This document shows, one piece after another, positions 54,876-63,407 of a DNA stretch of 64,000 nt (position 1 is the first letter of the stretch; the number at the start of each line of letters is the position of its first letter). A program made the translations under genes and the position numbers. The DNA comes from Ruegeria sediminis (GTDB lineage: Bacteria; Pseudomonadota; Alphaproteobacteria; Rhodobacterales; Rhodobacteraceae), in NCBI RefSeq assembly GCF_005938215.1, contig NZ_VCPD01000002.1:682001-746000 (forward strand), given 5' to 3'. The notes beneath the pieces were generated by a model. The model worked only from the letters and a program-made list of their open reading frames with translations, ran no database searches and was not told the DNA's origin.

Positions 54876-55791
54876 GAACGGCAACAATCTCGTGGTCGCG
54901 CTGCGCCGCCAGGTCGGCAAAGTGCCGGTCACCGGCGATGGCGTTGCAGCCATCCACCATGCGGTCGCGCAGCTCCTGCGTCAACTCCGGAGCCTCAAGT
55001 CGGGTCCAGGGCAGTTTCAGCGCCGGGCCAAACTGGTCGAGATTGGTGGCCATGCCACCCGCGCCGCAGGCCACGTGAAATGCCATGCATTGCCCCTGGC
55101 TGGCCATGCGCGGCGCCGGGCCGTTGATCAGCGCGATGTCGATGTCCTCGGGCGTGGCCTCGCCATTGGCGACCATGTGCAGCGCCTCGCGCCACAGCGC
55201 CTCCTGCAGCCGCGTCGCCACGAAGCCCGGGATTTCCTTTTTCATCATAAGCGGGGACTTGCCCGCGACGCGATAGAATTCGCACGCCCACTGAACAGCC
55301 GCCGGGTCGGTTTTCTCGCCGCCGACGATCTCGACCAGTGGCAGCAGGTAGGGCGGGTTGAACGGGTGCCCGATCACCGTGCGCCCGGGCGTTTCGCACT
55401 CGGCCTGGATGTCGGTCATCATCAGGCCCGAGGTCGAAGAGCCGATCACCACCGTCGCGGGCACGATGCGCCCCAGACGCCGATAGAGGGCCTGTTTCAC
55501 CGCCAGATTCTCGGGCGCGCTTTCCTGAATGAAACCCGCGCCCTCGACCGCCGCGCCGAGATCGTTGACGACGGTCAGCCGGTCCAGCGACGCGCCCGGC
55601 GCGAGGCCCAACGCGGTCAGGCTGATCCACGCGGTTTCGAGGATGGTGCGGAACGCGGCCTCTTCGGACGGATCGTGCAGATAGCTAGTGACTTCATAGC
55701 CGCGCGCCAGGAAATGCGCGGTCCAGCCGCCGCCGATGGGCCCGCCGCCGATGCTGGCGACGCGGGTGATGGCTGAAGGGTCGGGATACAT
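54841..55791 (-). CDS. Carnitine-dehydrogenase-like 3-hydroxyacyl dehydrogenase
   Basis: 316 aa. NAD-binding motif VASIGGGPIGGGWTAHFLAR at the start, IQESAPENLAVKQALYRRLG, the serine in IGSSTSGLMMTD and the catalytic-histidine region IGHPFNPPYLLPLVEIVGG. These match the L-carnitine dehydrogenase branch of the 3-hydroxyacyl-CoA dehydrogenase family. It would oxidise a 3-hydroxy acid to the 3-keto acid that BKACE cleaves. Two tandem ATGs overlap the upstream stop; the second gives better spacing (6 bases) from AAGGG. Substrate identity is inferred from family and neighbours. Confidence 0.87.
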   Translation of the reverse strand: MYPDPSAITRVASIGGGPIGGGWTAHFLARGYEVTSYLHDPSEEAAFRTILETAWISLTALGLAPGASLDRLTVVNDLGAAVEGAGFIQESAPENLAVKQALYRRLGRIVPATVVIGSSTSGLMMTDIQAECETPGRTVIGHPFNPPYLLPLVEIVGGEKTDPAAVQWACEFYRVAGKSPLMMKKEIPGFVATRLQEALWREALHMVANGEATPEDIDIALINGPAPRMASQGQCMAFHVACGAGGMATNLDQFGPALKLPWTRLEAPELTQELRDRMVDGCNAIAGDRHFADLAAQRDHEIVAVLNALREAREAQ

Positions 55792-56594
55792 CATTCGCCC
55801 TTGAACTTGGGTTCGCGCTTTTCGACGAAGGCGGCGACGCCTTCGGCCGCATCGTCGGATCTGAGCATCTTGCGATAGGTCGGCATCGGGTCGGTGCGCA
55901 TCTTGTGAAACGCCTGTTCCAGCGGCACGCATTCGATCTCGCGCTGAACCTCCTTGACCGATTGCATGGCCAGCGGCGCCGACCAGGCGATCGAGGCGGC
56001 CCATTCGCGGGCCGCATCCATCAGCCGCTCCTTGGGCACCACCTTGTTGACTAGCCCGTAGTGGGCGGCCTCCTGGGCGGACATGCGGCGGCCCAGAAGG
56101 AACATCTCCATGGCGATGTTATGCGGAATGCGCCGGGGCAGACGTTGCAGCGCGCCCGCATCCGGCACGATCCCCAGCGGCATTTCCGGCAGGCCGAACT
56201 CCACATGATCGGCGGCGATCAGCAGGTCACAGGCCATCGCCATTTCGAAACCGCCACCGATGGCCAACCCGTTGACCGCCGCGATGACCGGCTTGTTTAG
56301 CGACCAGTTCTCGGTCAGGCCGGTAAAACCGCCAAACCCGTAGTCATCGCTCTCCCACCAGTTGTCGAGCTGCATCTCGCCGGCGTTCAGCGCCTTGAGA
56401 TCCCAGCCCGCGCTGAAGATCCTGTCACCGCCACCGGTCAGGATCGCACAGCGCAGTTCCCTGTCCTCGTGCAGTTCCTGAAACGCCGCCGCCAGCGCCT
56501 GCGAAGTCGGCACGTCGATGGCGTTGACCTTGCCGCGCGACAGCGTGACCTCGAGTACATGGCCATCGCGGAGTGTGCTTACCCCTTCGGTCAT
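55791..56594 (-). CDS. Enoyl-CoA hydratase, CaiD-like
   Basis: 267 aa crotonase-fold enzyme. Compared with E. coli CaiD (from memory) it shares FSAGWDLKA, GFGGFTGLTE, KPVIAAVNG, GGGFEMAMACD, LPEMPLGIVPDAGALQRLP and GRRMSAQEA, and keeps both catalytic glutamates (GGGFE and GLPE). CaiD hydrates crotonobetainyl-CoA to carnitinyl-CoA. The start MTEGVSTLRDG was picked because GGAGGAG lies just upstream and because it matches the CaiD N-terminus; an earlier ATGATG is possible. It lies between the monooxygenase and the carnitine-dehydrogenase-like genes in one operon. Confidence 0.88.
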   Translation of the reverse strand: MTEGVSTLRDGHVLEVTLSRGKVNAIDVPTSQALAAAFQELHEDRELRCAILTGGGDRIFSAGWDLKALNAGEMQLDNWWESDDYGFGGFTGLTENWSLNKPVIAAVNGLAIGGGFEMAMACDLLIAADHVEFGLPEMPLGIVPDAGALQRLPRRIPHNIAMEMFLLGRRMSAQEAAHYGLVNKVVPKERLMDAAREWAASIAWSAPLAMQSVKEVQREIECVPLEQAFHKMRTDPMPTYRKMLRSDDAAEGVAAFVEKREPKFKGE

Positions 56595-56608
56595 CTGGGT
56601 CTCCTCCA

Positions 56609-57643
56609 TCACCGGAATTCCGGCATGACTTCGTTGCAGAACATCCTGAGCGAGCGTTTCTGCGCGTCATGGTCCAACCCCATCGAGGCGTAGTAGATGA
56701 ACTCGCTCACCCCCAGGTCCTGATAGCGTTTGAGCTTGGCGATGGCGGTTTCGGGCGAACCGAACAACAGGTTCTCCTCCAGCATCTCCGGGTCGTATTG
56801 CTCGCGGCCCGCGATCTGGTCCAGCGGCAGCGCGGCCGGGAAGCCGTTGACCACGTCGCCGGCATTGCGGAACAGGTTCTCGAATTGCGACAGCAGACGC
56901 CGGATCGCGTCCAATGCCTGCTGGCGGTCGGCGGCATTGTCATAGATGCAGGCATGGCGCATCAGCGCAAAACGGGGCAACCAGCCATTGTCGGCCTTGG
57001 CGATGGCCTCGTCCAGTTGCCGCTTGTAGAGTTCCGCCTCGGCAAAGGGCCGAGTCAACGGCCAGCAATTGATGTGGCAGCGGTTGCGGACCGCGTAGTC
57101 ATAGGTGATGGGCGAGCGCGCGGCGACCCATACCGGCATGTCGGCCTGCACCGGCTTGGGCACCGAGGTCGAGGTCGGGAACTGCCAGTATTCGCCATCA
57201 TGGGCATAGTCGCCCTTCCACAGTTCGCGCACCGCCGGAAGCATCTCTTGCATGTAGCGCCAGGCATCGGACTGTTTCAGCCCCGGTTTCATCCGGTCGA
57301 ACTCGCGCTGGTAAGCCCCAGAGCCGATGCCGAATTCCAGCCGCCCGCCGCTGATCAGGTCAAGGAACGCGGCCTCGCCCGCCAGGTTGATCGGATGCCA
57401 GTAGGCCGCCGTGGCCACCGCAGTGCCCAGCCTGATATTGCTGGTCTCTCCGGCCCACCAGGTCAGGATCTGGAACGGGTTCGGCGCGATCGTCATCTCG
57501 ATGGCGTGATGTTCGGCGGCCCAGACGATGTCGAAACCGCCCTCTTCAGCCATTTGCACCATCTCGAGCGTGTGGCGGGCGACATCATTCATGTCGAGAC
57601 TGTCATCGATCCGTTCCAGGTTGATGGCAAGTTGGAATTTCAT
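56609..57643 (-). CDS. Luciferase-like (LLM) flavin-dependent monooxygenase
   Basis: 344 aa of the bacterial luciferase-like TIM barrel: FDIVWAAEHHAIEMTIAPNP, IRLGTAVATAAYWHPINLAG, SGGRLEFGIGSGAYQREFDR, MPVWVAARSPITYDYAV and a C-terminal LLFGSPETAIAKLKRYQDLG. Such enzymes use FMNH2 from a separate reductase to hydroxylate or open rings (for example RutA, alkanesulfonate and EDTA-type monooxygenases). The reductase is probably the flavin-reductase domain of the fusion protein encoded on the other strand. The ATG follows GAGG. It lies 27 bases after the ALDH stop. Confidence 0.9.
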   Translation of the reverse strand: MKFQLAINLERIDDSLDMNDVARHTLEMVQMAEEGGFDIVWAAEHHAIEMTIAPNPFQILTWWAGETSNIRLGTAVATAAYWHPINLAGEAAFLDLISGGRLEFGIGSGAYQREFDRMKPGLKQSDAWRYMQEMLPAVRELWKGDYAHDGEYWQFPTSTSVPKPVQADMPVWVAARSPITYDYAVRNRCHINCWPLTRPFAEAELYKRQLDEAIAKADNGWLPRFALMRHACIYDNAADRQQALDAIRRLLSQFENLFRNAGDVVNGFPAALPLDQIAGREQYDPEMLEENLLFGSPETAIAKLKRYQDLGVSEFIYYASMGLDHDAQKRSLRMFCNEVMPEFR

Positions 57644-57670
57644 TGTCTGTGTTCCTCTAAGGGCTCTCGG

Positions 57671-59152
57671 TCAGCGCATGACAAAGGGGTTGGCCATGGG
57701 TTCGTCGGAGGTGTTCATCCAGACCGTCTTGGGCCGGGTGTAGTCGTAGATCGCCTGGAACCCGCTTTCGCGGCCATAGCCGGACCCCTTGATGCCGCCG
57801 AATTCGGCGATGGGAGAAACCACGCGATAGGTGTTGACCCAGACGATCCCCGCGCGCACGGCGCCCGCCATCCTGAGCGCGCGGGCGCTGTCGCGGGTAA
57901 AGATCCCGGCCGCCAGGCCGTGTTCGGTGTCATTGGCCAGCGCCAGCACCTCTTCTTCGGTGCGGAACCGCTGCACACACAGGACCGGGCCAAAAAGCTC
58001 GGTATCGACAATGCGCAGATCCTGGCGCGGACAGGCGATGATCGTCGGTTCATAGTAGAGGCCGCTCAGCCCCTCGGGCTGCTTGCCGCCGGTCAGCACT
58101 GTGCCGCCCTCGGATTGGGCATGGGCGACCTCGCGCTGGATATGCTCGAGCTGCCCGGCGGTGCAGAGCGGCCCCATCTGGGTGTCCTCGGCCAGCGGAT
58201 CCCCGATCACGATGGCGCGCGCCTGGTTCACCATCCTGTCCAGGAATTCATCGGCGATATCCTCGTGCAGGTAGAGCCGCGATCCGGCGACACAGCTCTG
58301 CCCCGTGGCGCCGAAGATGCCCGCGATCGAGGCGTTGACCGCGCTTTCGATATTGGCATCTTCGAACACGATGAAAGGCGACTTGCCCCCCAACTCCAGC
58401 GAGACCTCGGCAAAGTTGCGCTTGGCGTTCTCCAGCACGTGGCGCGCGGCATTCGGCCCTCCCGTGAACGAGACCCGCGCCACCAGCGGATGCGCGGTCA
58501 GCGCCCGGCCGCAGGGTTCGCCGTGGCCGGTGACGATATTGACCACCCCCGGGGGAAAACCGGCCTCTTCGATCAGCTTCCCGAATTCCAGCATCGCCGC
58601 GCTGGCGTGTTCCGAAGCCTTCAGGACCACTGTATTGCCAGCCGCCAAGGCCGGGCCAATCTTGACCGCCACAAGGAAAAGCTGGCTGTTCCAAGGCACC
58701 ACGGCAGCAACCACGCCCAGCGGTTCGCGCTTGGTAAAGACGAACATGTCCGGTTTGTCGATGGGCAGCGTTTCGCCGCTGACCTTGTCGGCGCACCCGG
58801 CGAAGAAATGGAAGAATTCCGCGATATACTTGGCCTGCCAGCGGGTTTCCTTGAGCATCTTGCCGGTATCCACCGACTCGATCCGCCCCAACTCTTCGGA
58901 ACGGTCCGCCAGCAGATCGCCCAGTCGGCGCAGATGCTTGCCACGCTCGGTCGGCGTCATCCTGGCCCAGGGTCCCGAGGTGAAGGCGCGATACGCCGCC
59001 TCGACCGCCCGGTTCACATCCGCCTCGGTGGCTTCGGGAACCCGGCACCACACCTTGCCATCGGCGGGGTTGGTGCTGTCGAACAGCGACCCGTCCGAGG
59101 CATCGATCCAAGCGCCGTCGATCAGCATCCGGTAGCTCTGGATATCGGCCAT
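57671..59152 (-). CDS. NAD(P)-dependent aldehyde dehydrogenase
   Basis: 493 aa. Catalytic cysteine in FGATGQSCVAGSRLYLHE, general base in SLELGGKSPFIVFEDA, and the GIVWVNTYRVVSPIAEFGGI, KGSGYGRESG end motif. The N-terminus MADIQSYRMLIDGAWIDASD and an AAAGGGGGG ribosome site fix the start. It oxidises an aldehyde to an acid, here presumably the product of the monooxygenase step. First gene of the minus-strand enzyme operon, divergent from ridA. Confidence 0.92.
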   Translation of the reverse strand: MADIQSYRMLIDGAWIDASDGSLFDSTNPADGKVWCRVPEATEADVNRAVEAAYRAFTSGPWARMTPTERGKHLRRLGDLLADRSEELGRIESVDTGKMLKETRWQAKYIAEFFHFFAGCADKVSGETLPIDKPDMFVFTKREPLGVVAAVVPWNSQLFLVAVKIGPALAAGNTVVLKASEHASAAMLEFGKLIEEAGFPPGVVNIVTGHGEPCGRALTAHPLVARVSFTGGPNAARHVLENAKRNFAEVSLELGGKSPFIVFEDANIESAVNASIAGIFGATGQSCVAGSRLYLHEDIADEFLDRMVNQARAIVIGDPLAEDTQMGPLCTAGQLEHIQREVAHAQSEGGTVLTGGKQPEGLSGLYYEPTIIACPRQDLRIVDTELFGPVLCVQRFRTEEEVLALANDTEHGLAAGIFTRDSARALRMAGAVRAGIVWVNTYRVVSPIAEFGGIKGSGYGRESGFQAIYDYTRPKTVWMNTSDEPMANPFVMR

Positions 59153-59295
59153 GTCGGTCCCCCCTTTTGTGACTTGTCTCATTCAAAACGGCGAATCGTC
59201 GGCGAGTTGTGCGAAAAATCGCCATCCACATGTCGAAAATTCTCAAGTTGAGGATTGGGGGTCAGGGCAGGCTGACCGCAAAGGGAGATGTGAAC
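59153..59295. promoter_or_regulatory. Divergent promoter region between the two enzyme operons
   Basis: 143 bases that must drive the ALDH operon (minus) and the RidA-hydrolase-CoA-transferase operon (plus). It is AT-richer than the genes. A short dyad GCGA-AAAA-TCGC is present at 59210-59221. No operator could be matched to the GlxA-type regulator by eye. Confidence 0.45.
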
Positions 59296-59700
59296 GTGAC
59301 CAGAAGCAAGAAACAGGTAGTCGGCGGCCCTCTCGAAATCGGTGGCAGGGTACTGTCGCTGTCGCGTGCCATCCGGGCCGGCGATTTTGTATTCCTGACC
59401 GGCCAGATCCCGATGCGGAAAGGCGTGCCGATGACCACCGGATCGGTCGAGGAACAGACCCGCGCCGTACTCGATGATATCACCGCCACCCTCGCCCTGG
59501 CCGGCTGCACCCGCGACGATGTGGTCAAGGCCATGGTCTGGCTGCGCGACCGCAGCGATTTCCCCGGCTTCAACTCGGTCTATGGCGAATACTTCCCGCA
59601 CGACCCGCCGACCCGCTCGGCGGTCGTCAGCGACCTGTTGGTTGATGCCCGGGTCGAGGTCGAGGTGATGGCCTACAAGCCCCTGAGTGGAGAGGACTGA
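59296..59700 (+). CDS. RidA-family (YjgF/RutC-like) protein
   Basis: 134 aa from a GTG that has AAGGGAG 8 bases upstream and gives the normal RidA length; upstream in-frame ATGs (59209, 59230) would add 22-29 unrelated residues. The RidA features are RAGDFVFLTGQIP, AVLDDITATLALAGCTRDDV, VKAMVWLRDRSDFPGFNSVY and the key arginine in PTRSAVVSDLLVDARVEVEV. RidA proteins hydrolyse enamine/imine intermediates; RutC does the equivalent in the pyrimidine Rut pathway. Overlaps the next gene (TGATG). Confidence 0.9.
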   Translation: MTRSKKQVVGGPLEIGGRVLSLSRAIRAGDFVFLTGQIPMRKGVPMTTGSVEEQTRAVLDDITATLALAGCTRDDVVKAMVWLRDRSDFPGFNSVYGEYFPHDPPTRSAVVSDLLVDARVEVEVMAYKPLSGED

Positions 59701-60506
59701 TGCCGATTGCACCCGATGGCAGCGCCTATGAGCTTGCGGGTCCTGAACATGCGCCCTGCGTGGTCCTGATCCACGGTCTGGGGCTGAACCGGGCCTGCTG
59801 GCAATGGACCATTCCGGCGTTGGCCGACGGCTATCGCGTGCTCAGCTATGACCTCTATGGCCACGGCGACTCGGTGGATCCGCCCGAGGCGCCGAGCCTG
59901 TCGCTCTTTTCGCGCCAATTGCGCAACCTGCTCGACAATTGCGGCATTGTCGACGCCGTGATCGCCGGGTTCTCGCTGGGGGGCATGATTGCGCGCCGGT
60001 TCGCGCAGGATCTTCCCGACAGGGCGCGTGCGCTGGTCATCCTGCATTCGCCTCACCAACGCAGCGCAGAGGCGCAGGCCGCGATCCTGGCACGGGTCGA
60101 GCAGGCCCGCGACCAGGGCCCGGCAGCGACGGTCGACGCGGCGCTGGAGCGCTGGTTCACCGAAGATTTCCGCCAGGCCAATCCTGCGATGATGGACACC
60201 GTGCGCGGCTGGGTCACGGCGAACCGCAAGGAGGTCTATCACCGGATCTACCGGGTTCTGGCCGATGGCATCGACGAGATTACCGCCCCGGTCTCGCCGC
60301 TGTCCTGCCCCGCGCTGGTGATCACCGGGGACGAGGATTTCGGCAACGGCCCCGAGATGACCCGCGCCATCGCCGCCGAGATCAAGGGGGCGCAGGCGCT
60401 GGTCCTGCCGGGTTTGCGCCATATGGCCCTGGCCCAGGACCCCGCGGCCGTCAATAAGCCGCTGCGCCGGTTCCTGGACGGCTTGCCAAGGGGGGCGACC
60501 GGATGA
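59700..60506 (+). CDS. Alpha/beta hydrolase (RutD-like position)
   Basis: 268 aa. Oxyanion segment VLIHGLGLNRACWQ, nucleophile elbow GFSLGG, acid in LVITGDEDFGNGPEM and histidine in PGLRHMALAQDPAAVN. It overlaps RidA and the CoA-transferase fusion on either side. In the Rut operon an alpha/beta hydrolase (RutD) follows RutC in the same way; whether the chemistry is similar is not known. It may hydrolyse a carbamate, ester or C-C bond. Confidence 0.9.
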   Translation: MPIAPDGSAYELAGPEHAPCVVLIHGLGLNRACWQWTIPALADGYRVLSYDLYGHGDSVDPPEAPSLSLFSRQLRNLLDNCGIVDAVIAGFSLGGMIARRFAQDLPDRARALVILHSPHQRSAEAQAAILARVEQARDQGPAATVDAALERWFTEDFRQANPAMMDTVRGWVTANRKEVYHRIYRVLADGIDEITAPVSPLSCPALVITGDEDFGNGPEMTRAIAAEIKGAQALVLPGLRHMALAQDPAAVNKPLRRFLDGLPRGATG

Positions 60507-62614
60507 GCAGCACGATCCTCAAAGGTCTCCGGGTATTGGATCTCAGCCGCATGTTGTCGGGTCCCTATTGCAGCATGTTCCTGGCCGATCACGGTGCCGA
60601 GGTCATCAAGATCGAAAGCGGCACCGGCGACACCAGCCGCAACAACGGACCCTATCGCGAGGACGATCCGAACCGCGACTGGTCAGGGTATTTCGTCAGC
60701 TTGAACCGGGGCAAGAAAAGCATCCGTCTCGACCTGAAATCGCCCGAGGGCAAGGCCGCCTTTCGCAGGCTGGCGGCGACGGCGGATGTAGTTTTGGAAA
60801 ATTTCCGGCCCGGAGTGATGGACCGCCTCGGGCTGTCTTATGAATCCCTGGCCGAGGCCAATCCCCGGCTTGTCTACGCCGCCATCCGCGGTTTCGGCGA
60901 CCCGCGCACCGGGGCCAGCCCCTATGCCGACTGGCCCTCTTACGACGTGGTGGCGCAGTCGATGGGCGGGTTGATGGCGATGACCGGCCCCGATGCCGAC
61001 ACGCCGACGAAGGTCGGCCCCGGCATCGGCGACATCTTTGCGGGAATGATGATGTCCTTTGGCATTCTCGCCGCCCTGCGGGAGGCCGAGGCGACCGGCA
61101 AGGGCCGTTTCGTCGATGTCGCCATGTATGACGCGATGATCTCGATGTGCGAGCGCATGGTCTATCTGAATGACATGACCGGACAGGTAGCGGGCCCCGA
61201 GGGAAACGGCCACCCGCTGCTGGCGCCCTTCGGCGTGTTTCCCGCCGCCGACGGTCATGTGGCACTTGGCATTGTCGATGACAGGTTCTGGCAGAAGCTG
61301 ACCGAGATCATGAACCGCCCCGACCTTGGCGCTGACGAGCGTTTCTCCACCCGCGCGGGGCGTTCCGCCAATTCGGTCGAGATCAACGGGATCGTCTCGG
61401 ACTGGACCGCGACCCGCAGCAAGGCGGAACTAGCCGATCTGCTGGGCGGCCATGTGCCCTTTGGTCCGCTCAACACCGTGGCCGATATCGTCGCCGATCC
61501 GCATGTCGCGGCGCGGCACATGCTGGAGACAATTCCCCATCCCGAACCCGGCCATGCGCCGTGGACCGTTGCCGCCAACCCGCTGCGCTTTGGCGGGCAG
61601 GCACCGGTTTCCCTGCCTGCCCCGCCGCGGCTGGGCGAGCATGACGCGCTGCTCGACACGCTGGTGGACAGCGCGCCCCTCGACGACAGCGCCCGGCGCG
61701 ACCTGCGCCGAGCCTTTGGGCAATTCGCCACCGGGGTGACCGTGCTCACCACAAGGCAGAAGGACGGAACGCCACGCGGCTTTACCGCCAATTCTTTCAG
61801 CTCGGTCTCGCTCGACCCGCCTTTGCTGCTCGTCTGCCTCGCCAAGACGGCGCATAGCTGCGATGTCTTTGCCCAGGCGCCGCATTTCGCGGTCAACATC
61901 CTGTCGGATGCGCAGAAAGAGATCTCAGGTGTGTTCGCCTCGCGCTCGGCCGAGAAATTCGCCGGCACCCATTGGCATGCGGGTCCGTATGAGCTGCCGC
62001 TCATCGACGGGGCGCTAGCGACCTTTGCCTGTGCCCGCCACAGGCTGGTCGATGCCGGGGACCACCTGATCCTGATCGGGCGCGTCCTGCGGCACGAAGT
62101 GATCGAGGGCAAGCCGCTGGGCTTTTTCAACGGCGCCTATTTCGACCTTGGACTGGAAAACAGGCTGGCCGACGCGGCGACCAAGGATGCGAACGGTGTC
62201 ATCGCGGCCGTCCTGGCCGATGGCGAGCGGATCCTGCTGGAGGAGGCGCCGGACGGCACCCTCGCGGTTCCCAAGGCACCGCTGGGCGACAACACGGTCG
62301 CAGGTTTCGTGCGGTACATGGACGGTCGCGGCCTCGCTCCCCGGCTCGACCACCTGTACGCCGTTTTCCAGAACAGTCAGACCGGCGCGCATTCGATCGT
62401 CTATCACGGAACGGTCAGCGGTGCCGCGCCCGAGGGCATGCGCTATCACGACCTTGCCGCGCTGCCGCTGGAACAAGTCGCCAGCAGCACCGAACGCTCG
62501 ATGCTGGCGCGATATCAGCGGGAATATCGCCATGGCAGTTTTGGCATCTACCACGGCACCGAGAGCAGCGGCGTCGTCCATTCGATTTCCGATCACACCG
62601 AATACACCGTCTGA
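60503..62614 (+). CDS. Fusion: CaiB-like CoA transferase plus flavin reductase
   Basis: 703 aa in a single unbroken frame. Residues 1-385 are a class III CoA transferase (LKGLRVLDLSRMLSGPYCSM, GAEVIKIESGTGDTSR, catalytic D177 in VGPGIGDIFAGMM). Residues about 395-555 are a flavin-reductase FMN-binding domain (RRAFGQFATGVTVLTTRQKD, GFTANSFSSVSLDPPLLLVC, LILIGRV). Residues 556-703 form a further unrecognised domain (DGERILLEEAPDGTLAVPKA, HLYAVFQNSQTGAHSIVYHG). The junction sequence (HDALLDTLVDSAPLDDSARR) looks like a natural linker. It would join acyl-CoA activation with FMNH2 supply to the LLM monooxygenase. Confidence 0.88.
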   Translation: MSSTILKGLRVLDLSRMLSGPYCSMFLADHGAEVIKIESGTGDTSRNNGPYREDDPNRDWSGYFVSLNRGKKSIRLDLKSPEGKAAFRRLAATADVVLENFRPGVMDRLGLSYESLAEANPRLVYAAIRGFGDPRTGASPYADWPSYDVVAQSMGGLMAMTGPDADTPTKVGPGIGDIFAGMMMSFGILAALREAEATGKGRFVDVAMYDAMISMCERMVYLNDMTGQVAGPEGNGHPLLAPFGVFPAADGHVALGIVDDRFWQKLTEIMNRPDLGADERFSTRAGRSANSVEINGIVSDWTATRSKAELADLLGGHVPFGPLNTVADIVADPHVAARHMLETIPHPEPGHAPWTVAANPLRFGGQAPVSLPAPPRLGEHDALLDTLVDSAPLDDSARRDLRRAFGQFATGVTVLTTRQKDGTPRGFTANSFSSVSLDPPLLLVCLAKTAHSCDVFAQAPHFAVNILSDAQKEISGVFASRSAEKFAGTHWHAGPYELPLIDGALATFACARHRLVDAGDHLILIGRVLRHEVIEGKPLGFFNGAYFDLGLENRLADAATKDANGVIAAVLADGERILLEEAPDGTLAVPKAPLGDNTVAGFVRYMDGRGLAPRLDHLYAVFQNSQTGAHSIVYHGTVSGAAPEGMRYHDLAALPLEQVASSTERSMLARYQREYRHGSFGIYHGTESSGVVHSISDHTEYTV

Positions 62615-62627
62615 CAGGAGAACCCAG

Positions 62628-63251
62628 ATGCTTCCGGAACTGAGAAAAGTGGTCACGTTTGACGAGGATATCCACACCGAGGGCGGCCGGGCCGCCGACC
62701 CGGTCCTGCGCATGATCGGGGTCGCGGCGGTGGTGGCCAACCCCTGGGCCGGGCGCGGCTTTGTCGAGGATCTCTCGCCCGAGATCCGCCGCATGGCGCC
62801 GGTTCTGGGCAAACTCCTGACCGACCGTCTGATCGCTCTGGCCGGATCGGGCGAGGCGATCGAGGCCTATGGCAAGGCTTGCATCTCGGGAACGAATTGT
62901 GAGGTCGAGCATGCTTCGGCGCTGATCCACACGCTGAAGTTCGGCAATTTCTATCGTGAGGCGGTGGGTGCGAAAAGCTATCTCGGTTTTACCAACACGC
63001 GGGGACCCGCAAATACGCAAATCCAGATCCCGCTGATGGACAAGCACGATACCGGCCGCAGGTCGCATTATCTGACGGTGCAATTCTCGGTCTATGACGC
63101 ACCCGCCAGTAACGAGCTGGTGGTCGCGCTGGGGGCCGCAACACGCGGACGACCGCATCACCGCATCGGGGACAGATACTCCGATCTGGCCGAACTAGGC
63201 CGGGATGTTCAGGACCCCGCCGCCGTAGGAACCGGAGGAAAGCAATCCTAG
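62628..63251 (+). CDS. AA_synth (DUF1185) family protein
   Basis: 207 aa resembling the 'amino acid synthesis' family (LRKVVTFDEDIHTEGGRAAD, PVLRMIGVAAVVANPWAGRG, EAYGKACISGTNCEVEHASA, YLGFTNTRGPANTQIQIPLM). The name is historical and the true activity is not known to me. The ATG follows AGGAG with 8 bases. It ends the plus-strand operon; the 156 bases after it hold only short dyads before the IS6 remnant. Confidence 0.8.
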   Translation: MLPELRKVVTFDEDIHTEGGRAADPVLRMIGVAAVVANPWAGRGFVEDLSPEIRRMAPVLGKLLTDRLIALAGSGEAIEAYGKACISGTNCEVEHASALIHTLKFGNFYREAVGAKSYLGFTNTRGPANTQIQIPLMDKHDTGRRSHYLTVQFSVYDAPASNELVVALGAATRGRPHHRIGDRYSDLAELGRDVQDPAAVGTGGKQS

Positions 63252-63407
63252 CTTCATGGGGCGGCTTGTCTGACGTCGGCACCCAACCTTCCAGAAAGGG
63301 CCGGGGTGACCCCATCAATGGGGGCCCCGATCCCAGCAGCGGTTCTGTTAGACGGGTGCTGCCGGACTAATGCGAACCAGTCTCTGCAAGGACAGTATTG
63401 CTGCCCC

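Noticed and set aside
53739..59239. Shared ATGTCGAAAA at 53739 and 59230 considered as a regulator site
   Set aside because: At both places it can be a start codon followed by Ser-Lys codons, it is not symmetric, and two occurrences are too few.
56573..59251. 892-codon plus-strand open frame across the monooxygenase and ALDH genes
   Set aside because: Same mirror-frame effect; the minus strand carries clear LLM and ALDH motifs and good ribosome sites.
44460..63251. Direct assignment of the island as the known L-carnitine degradation cluster
   Set aside because: Betainyl-CoA thioesterase and the usual glycine-betaine-type transporter are not seen, while monooxygenase, RidA, flavin reductase and DUF1185 genes do not belong to that pathway.
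63310..63323. CCCCAT-CA-ATGGGG dyad after the DUF1185 gene as a terminator
   Set aside because: Loop of two bases and no T-tract on either strand; not a convincing terminator.
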